64,000 bases of DNA from Nageia nagi. Taxonomy: Eukaryota > Pinophyta. Of this stretch, positions 57,752 through 64,000 are shown piece after piece (the stretch's first letter is position 1; every line of letters begins with the position of its first letter). The notes beneath the pieces were generated by a model. It was not told the origin of the DNA. It saw only the letters and a list, made by a program, of their open reading frames with translations, and did not search any database. The position numbers and the translations under genes were made by a program. Location of the stretch: positions 211,172,001 to 211,236,000 of the forward strand of contig JBITNC010000001.1 of assembly GCA_050084985.1 (NCBI GenBank), given 5' to 3'.

Positions 57752-58938
57752 GAATCTCCACCTTCATCTGCTTGCATGTTGGTCTTCTTTAGGATAATAA
57801 TCACTCTCCTTATCATGAGGGTTTCCCCAACATCTATTTTAGCTTCTATTTCATTATCCTCCTCTTCTTTAACTAGAGCAACCCTAGTTGGTCCCATTTC
57901 ATTAGCATCATATTGAGGGTACTTTGATGTATTATGGCCTTCCTTATCACATCTATAATAGATGAATGTCCTTGATTAATTTTCAATCCTACCTCCCCAA
58001 CTACCTCTACCTCTCAGATATCCTCTTACCCTTTGGGGGGCACCTTGAGCATGCCTAACTTGATCCTCTTACTTGTTAAGGGTTGAAGATTATCCTTTGA
58101 CAAAGCTACATCCACCATGCCCCTAATTGTATGAGGGTGTTCCTCCCTTCTTACTTCCTCTATTAATCCTCTTAAGTTTCTCCTCATCTTTGAGGGCCAT
58201 CTGGTATGCATCTTCTAAAGAAAGGGTACAATGCATACTTATCTCATCTTGAATAGGAGAACTAAGGCCATTCACATATCTCATCACCCTTTGTCCCTCT
58301 ATTTCATTATGCTCCATTTGAATAGATAACTTGTAGAAATCATTGGTGTAGTATTTAATACTTTTTTATTTCTATCAAAGATTATGAAACCTATGAAATA
58401 AATTTTGGGAGTACTTGATAGGAATTAATTTAGTCTATAACGTTTTCTTCATCTTTTCCCAAGATCTAATCTTTCCCTTTCCTTTCCTTTGACATTTAGT
58501 TTGTAGATGATCCCACTAGATTAATGCATATCCATTCACCTTTTTTCCCTCAACAAGGGTACTCCATTCAAAATTCTTTTCCATGCTATTCACTCAATTG
58601 ATCAGCTCCTCTATTTTTAACCTACTAGAATACTTAGGAACCTCAATATTGATTCCATCTCAATTCCCCTTTAGCCCTTTTAAGGCTTCAATTAGTCTAT
58701 TCTCAAAAGGCACTACTACTCTCATTAGACCTTATTATTCAACCTCAACCTAAGATCCAACTTCCTCATTTGCACTTTTTATATCTAATCCTAAATTTTG
58801 CTACATGTTGGGAAATGCTCACCCCATATGGTTAATTTCCCTAACTAACCATGTTATTTCTACATGTAGCCAAATGAAATTTTCAATCTACCTATTCATC
58901 TAGGCATAGATCCCCCCTTATGCTTTTCTAGGTGGCAT
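57752..58938 (-). pseudogene. Gypsy gag of the 5.8-kb element
   Basis: The frame opens MPPRKA at 58938, 40 bases inside the 5' LTR, with a stop as the next codon. Capsid-domain sequence remains at 58123-58317 (EGQRVMRYVNGLSSPIQDEI). A zinc-knuckle trace YYRCDKEGHNTSKYP lies near 57935, where the first and last Cys are replaced. 57691-57897 continues in an acidic linker to protease. Multiple stops and at least one frameshift occur. Confidence 0.82.
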
Positions 58939-58963
58939 ATTATCCCCAAGTAAGATCACACCC

Positions 58964-58975
58964 ACTTTGATACCA
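58964..58975 (-). other. Primer binding site of the 5.8-kb gypsy element
   Basis: The minus strand reads TGGTATCAAAGT two bases after the 5' LTR, matching the initiator tRNA-Met site at 10 of 12 positions. Confidence 0.8.
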
Positions 58976-58977
58976 AA

Positions 58978-59579
58978 TGGTATAGACTCGCTACAAGAGA
59001 CCAATAATGGATTCAAGGGGGTAATTTTAGTTTGATAATTCAACAAAAAAAAATTACCAAGAATAAATAATTTTTCCAATAATGAAATTTTCTATTATCT
59101 TGAATCCAAACCCCTCCTCCAATAGGTTTACAATATCTTTATACCCAAATTCCACCTCTAATTCTACCTAACAAAACTTACTACAAATAATAAGTTTTTA
59201 TTGCACTTAGAAAAATCAGCTTACTATTTTTAGAAAGGCTACAAAATAGCTCATATGAGTTCTAAACAAGAATCATGCATTCATTATACAATAATTGTGC
59301 CATTTCTAAAATAACATCACTAAATTGATACTCTTATTAGAAACTATTAAAAAAACTAACACTTTCAAAAACTGGGAAATAATTTTGTATGCTAAAATTG
59401 GGGTCCAAGATGAAGTCTTTAGGTCCTAAAAAGTGGTACACAAAATCCAAGGCTCTTAAATAGATCCTTGCCATGGCATAAAGAATTAAATTCCAAGAAT
59501 TTTGAAAAAAAAAGGGCACCTAGATCAAAATTGATGACCTCGACAAGGTGACCTAAGATTTTAATCCTAGTGAAGTGCA
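58978..59579 (-). repeat. 5' LTR of the 5.8-kb gypsy element
   Basis: Left end TGGTATAGACTCGC, right end GTGAAGTGCA. Partner of 53758-54367. Confidence 0.9.
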
Positions 59580-60473
59580 TTAAAAAATATTACAATTTAT
59601 AAGCTAGCATTGTACATAAAAATTTATTGTAATGTACTTAGAAATTAAGAATATATAGAGATAAAAATACTCCATTTGTAGATGTTTGGAGGCATACCCC
59701 TATGTCCTTACTTTTAAAGGATAATACCCTTTTCATTGATTCCCCTAGCCCTAGCACAAATTAACACATGCCTTTGAGATTTTATTTCATATGTTAGCTG
59801 CCACATTTAAGCTTTGTGATTGAAAAAGTTTGTACCAAGATAATGAACAATTAATTTAGATTATTTATGATAATTTTAGAGGAATTTTGAAAATAAATGA
59901 TGACTTTAAATGATTATAAACTTCTTTATATGAATTTAGGACAGACCTAATTATTACGTGGATAGACTATGGATAACTTTAAAAAATATGAGAATAAGTT
60001 AGTAAATTGCATGTATATATGGAAATATAAAAAATTGAAGGAAATAATTATTCATAAAAAATATTACCTATACTTACATGGTGATTAGAGTAATTACATA
60101 AAATTTGCATTGTTTGATAGCATTGGTGCATTATACAATGTTAACGTTAAAATTTTTTAAGAGAATTCAATCAAAATTGAAAGTGGAGCCTTTGCTTGAT
60201 GGGAAATTTTGAGAAATGTGCATATGAATTACTTTTCTTGGGATGCAACTTTGAAAATCTCTAGTGAATGGTTAATATTTCTTGAACCATCAATATCCTT
60301 TTGGGTTTGATTTTTTTATGTTTATTGATCATTTTCTTAAAACCAAAAGCTCTACTCAACTTTGAAATAAATGAATATGCTACATTACCCAATAGCATTG
60401 ATTATAGAGATACAAAACTAAAATCACTTGGAATATATGAACTATATGCCAAAACACATCCATTGATACAATT
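59580..60473. other. Non-coding; nothing recognised
   Basis: AT-rich DNA with no recognised frame. From about 60360 it may already be the 3' flank of the Tat-type remnant to its right; no LTR boundary was found. Confidence 0.5.
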
Positions 60474-63000
60474 CTAGATACAAAAAATAATGAAGAGATA
60501 CCTAGTTATATGCAAAAAATGATTGAGGTGTATAACTTTGGTTATGAACTTGTTCTCTTTTCCTTCAATAGTTTGTAACTTATATGCACCATTTATATAT
60601 ATATTATTTATGAAAAATATTCCAATATAATTGGGATGAAATTTATCTTTTTGATCTTTTTCTAACTTGTCTTTATGATGATTTTCTCTCAGAACCAAGT
60701 CACCTACATTGAATTCCTTAGGTATTATATTTTTTATCTATACCTTATTGATCCTATTTTGGTAATGAATGATATTTTTTAGAGAATTTATTCTTCTTTC
60801 ATCTTCTCCTTTATGACCAAATGTCTAATCCAATTGGGATCAAATTTATCTTTTTGCTCTTTTTACAACTTGATTTTATGATGATTGTCTTTGAGAACAA
60901 AGTTACCTATATTGAATTCCTTGGGCATGATATTCTTATATTTAATTTTTTGATCCTATTTTGATAATTCATGTGATTTTATAGAGCATTTATTATTCTT
61001 TAATCAAGTCCCTCTAACTAAGCTAATCTTGCAGATCTTTGTTATTCACCAGCTATTGTACCTTCTAGGGAGGTTATTAAGGATGAGATTTCAAACTCCA
61101 ATGGTAGATATACCTCATAATAATAAACTAATTAATATAGAGTGTATATTTTAGTTAATATAATTTTGGTTTTTTAAGCCCACAAAGCAAATATCAATTG
61201 CTTATTTCAATTAGTTTCATGCTTTTTTACTATCTTACATAGAATATTTACAATGGTTTTATTTGTGATCTCATCTTGTTCATTAATTTGGGGATAATAT
61301 GATGAAGAAAATACTTTTTTAATCTTGAATGTTTTTTAAAAATGTCTCACATCATTACCTTTGAAATTAGGGTCATTATCTATGATGATATTTGATGGGA
61401 TATAAAATCTTGCAATAATGATCTCTATAAGAAACTTGATAAAATGAGGTCCTTTGGAAGATCTAAATGGTATGGATTCAACCCATTTTGTGAACTATTA
61501 TATAATTATGTAGTTATGATGATATATTTATGCCATTGTATATATTTAGTATTAATAACCCCAACTAGATCATTAACCCAAATAGATAATGCATAAGGAA
61601 AAACCATAATGTGGAGGCCATGAGGAGTTTGTTATAAATTAACATATTTTTGATAACTTACATATTTATTTACATGAAAAATACAATCATGTAACATATA
61701 TGAGCAATAGTATCCTAATATAATAACTTTATGATGTATATTTCTACCATTGAAATATCATCAACTTTGAGCATCATGCACTTGTTCAATAACAATCTCA
61801 ACCTCAGTAGGAAGTATGCATCTATGTAATATTAATTCAAAAGTTATTTTATATAAAACATAAACAATGATAACATACCTTTAATATATCTTCTTAAGCC
61901 TTATTCTTGGTTTTTTATCTCACAATTATCAAACAATCCTTGAGATATTTATAAATATCAATATACCATCCATCATGAGGAATCAAAAAACACACATTGA
62001 CACTTGGAGAGTCAAGATCTTAAGTGCATCATTAGAATCAATAACATGAGATGGATTGTTTGTAAACCTTATTTTAATGATTTATTCCTCATCTTAAATT
62101 TCAATTGGAGTTAAGGAAGTTGCATTGGCTATAGCATATGAAAAGCTATTGTTATCTCTTAGGATACTCTCAATGTGAATTGTATAAAAATGAGATTTCA
62201 AGATATCTTCACCCAAATCTTTATAAGGAAAAATATTTTAATATATTTTGTGCTATAGATACCATTGAATTTATTGATAACCAATTAAGAATCTCCATAA
62301 ATCTTGATATTTCAAACCTTAAGCAATGTGGGCACCCTCAATCCCAAAATCAAAACCCCATATTAAGCCATATTATTTGAGCAATTAAATGATAACTTGT
62401 ATGCCATTGGAATAATATCATCTTATGGTGTAATAAGGAATATACCTACTCTTATACCTCTTATACACTTGGAATCATCAAAGTACAATATTAATTCTTT
62501 GGTATCATCTTCATCTACAAATGCTACAACCTCATCTTTGAATTTTTCATAGCATGAGGTTGACTCATAAGAAATATTTATGGTAAGAAAATATGTTATA
62601 TAATACCCTTTTATAGATTTTTTATGCATATAAAATGACTAAATTCTTAAAGAAACATGATCCACTTGATAATATTTCCCTAGAGATGTGGTTTAAAGAG
62701 GAGATATTTTGATGCATCATCTTGAGAAACCATAAATGTAGTATTGAAAATCATGTAATGCCTTAGTTTTTAAGAATCATACACAATAACATAACATAAT
62801 ATTTTTATTGGAGAATATCTAACTTCATTCTCAAGTAATATTTTGGATATGTAGTAAATTACTCTTTCTTTTCCATCCTTGGTTTTTTGTTCAAGCATTT
62901 CCCCTAATTTATGTTTAGTAGTAGAAATATATAAGTAAGGAGGTTTTGAATGATCAACAAAACTTAAAATAGGAGAATAAATCAAGGAGATTTATCTTAT
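60474..63000 (-). pseudogene. Tat-type gypsy remnant: RNase H, aRH, integrase
   Basis: Reading leftwards: RNase H at 62770-62985 (PPYLYISTTKHKLGEML, RVIYYISKILLENEVRYSPI); the aRH start at 62423-62629 (ELILYFDDSKCIRGIRVGIF); an integrase core about 61510-61030 with FTKWVESIPFRSSKGP, IIDNDPNFKGND, SSSYYPQINEQDEITNKTIV; and the integrase C-terminus at 60474-60698 (MVLRENHHKDKLEKD, IGIFFINNIYINGAYKL). The RNase H followed by aRH marks it as Tat, related to but clearly different from the 17.8-kb copy. RT, protease, gag and LTRs are not seen. Stops and frameshifts are abundant, and the C-terminal region contains a 203-bp tandem duplication. Confidence 0.83.
60629..61030 (-). repeat. Tandem duplication of 203 bp in integrase C-terminus
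   Basis: AATTGGGATGAAATTTATC at 60629 and AATTGGGATCAAATTTATC at 60832 begin two copies, each containing TTTATGATGATT and TTGAATTCCTT-GG phrases. The copies differ substantially, so the duplication is old. It duplicates the segment encoding the VLRENHHK-type motif. Confidence 0.78.
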
Positions 63001-64000
63001 TTAAAATAGCACCAACACTAACATTGGTTCCTCCTTAATCCATGATACAACTTCCTCGATCCTTGTATATTAATCAATTACAAGATTTATAGAAAAAGGA
63101 GTTGGGATTCTCTTGCACCATATACTATATAGGTGTGTTGTTTGGATTTATTTCCTCCCTCCTATCCCAATTATGTTCAAACTTATTAATAAGTAATATT
63201 CTCCTTCACTATAACAAAATTAAATATGAAAATTTTACATATAATAAGAGGTTGAGAATATATCTATCAAGAGTTAGTGAATCCCATTATTATTATTGAA
63301 GTGGGGAAGAATAATTTAGTCATTATCTAGTGAATCAATGAATCATGAACTTATTGACAAGATAATAATGGATATGAGAAGCATGGATTTATAGTTTTTT
63401 ATTCTTAGAATAGGCTCAAAAAGAGATTCTTTTATGAATTTTTTGTGGGCACACATATTATAGATGTTTCTTATACACCTCTTAATCATAAGCAAAGGGA
63501 GAGTTCTAGCTACTATAAGAAAAGCAAGTCTAGGTGTTGATATTTAATTTTGTCTACCCTTAGGTGAACTTATTAAGTATAGTGTAATTATCTTATTTTG
63601 TAATTTATCTTATAATGGTATGATATGAATATATTCTCATATACTTTTATCTTATTATATGTAAGGTACCCTACCATCGATGCTAATCTCCAAGCATGCA
63701 TTTTGGAAGACCATTAGCCTATAAATACAAGATTGATATATAAGAGGATGATATCATATTTATATATTGATATTCATGCTTAATTATAATTTTTAGGTGT
63801 TCATCAACACTGCTTATTAAGATAGAGATTTGGTATACATACAAACTTTGTGTGATTTTTTAATTTCATAATTATATGCTAGGTTAGGCTTGTTGATCAT
63901 TATTATACTTTTGGATCTTGGTTTATAGGAATTGATATGTAGGATCCTAACATAGAGATTACAATGCATTTGGATTCCATCCTCAACATGGGCATGGATG
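63001..64000. other. Non-coding; nothing recognised
   Basis: AT-rich DNA. By order, the RT of the Tat-type remnant should lie here on the minus strand, but I could not recognise RT motifs. The plus-strand frame at 63102-63299 has no motif. Confidence 0.4.

Larger units (their letters stand above)
53758..59579 (-). mobile_element. Complete but degenerate Ty3/gypsy element, 5.8 kb
   Basis: LTRs of 610 and 602 bp, a primer site (58964-58975) and a purine tract (54368-54380) bound an interior with gag, protease, RT, RNase H and integrase in the order of a typical gypsy element, all on the minus strand. Comparing the first 120 bases of the LTRs by eye gives about 11 percent difference, so this insertion is older than the 17.8-kb Tat element. 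The five flanking bases are AGAAA and TTAAA, which is not a convincing duplication. The second RNase H is absent, so it is not Tat. Confidence 0.9.

Noticed and set aside
53753-59584. AGAAA and TTAAA as target duplication of the 5.8-kb gypsy element
   Set aside because: Only three of five bases match, which is expected by chance in AT-rich DNA.

Overview
This window looks like intergenic plant nuclear DNA. It is very AT-rich and is built almost entirely from decayed, nested LTR retrotransposons of the Ty1/copia and Ty3/gypsy superfamilies. I found no convincing host gene, rRNA, tRNA or CRISPR array. The plant assignment rests on Tat-type gypsy elements with a second RNase H domain, a plant mobile domain (PMD) gene, and plant-type primer binding sites. 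The GC poverty and transition-dominated decay would suit a large, heavily methylated genome such as some gymnosperms, but the species cannot be told from the sequence.

Layout, left to right. 1-2749: minus-strand copia, gag to mid-RT, running off the left edge. 4578-4727: a hairpin-forming inverted repeat. 4985-6633: minus-strand gypsy gag-protease remnant without RT. 9368-10255: degenerate 26-bp minisatellite, followed by a permuted inverted repeat (10270-10720). 11035-14600: plus-strand copia pieces (RT/RNase H, an LTR at 12330-12926, then gag-protease-integrase). 16247-20457: LTR element with ~700-bp LTRs and only an unrecognised reading frame inside. 21788-23330: two oppositely oriented LTR-like sequences among copia linker and RT fragments. 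23340-27480: non-coding, with a ~120-bp tandem repeat.

The central 25 kb is a clear nest. A minus-strand copia element (LTRs 27744-28222 and 52062-52499) was split twice. A 2.4-kb non-autonomous LTR element sits at 30015-32405 with target duplication ACTTT. A 17.8-kb Tat-lineage gypsy element sits at 32611-50403 with two 846-bp LTRs and target duplication CATAT. Removing both inserts restores continuity of the copia integrase and linker region.

The Tat element carries one long gag-pol frame (35326-43285): coiled coil, gag, zinc knuckle, protease, G-patch, RT, RNase H, second RNase H, integrase. It is broken by about 20 stop codons and a single frameshift. Downstream are a further sense frame (43397-44560), a 145-bp tandem repeat and, in antisense, a decayed plant mobile domain gene (46430-48480). 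Nearly all LTR differences are transitions, and the stops are explicable the same way, pointing to methylcytosine deamination.

Right of the nest lie a complete but degenerate minus-strand gypsy element (53758-59579) and a Tat-type RNase H/integrase remnant (60474-63000). None of these elements looks able to move now. All coordinates of decayed elements and all substitution counts are by eye.
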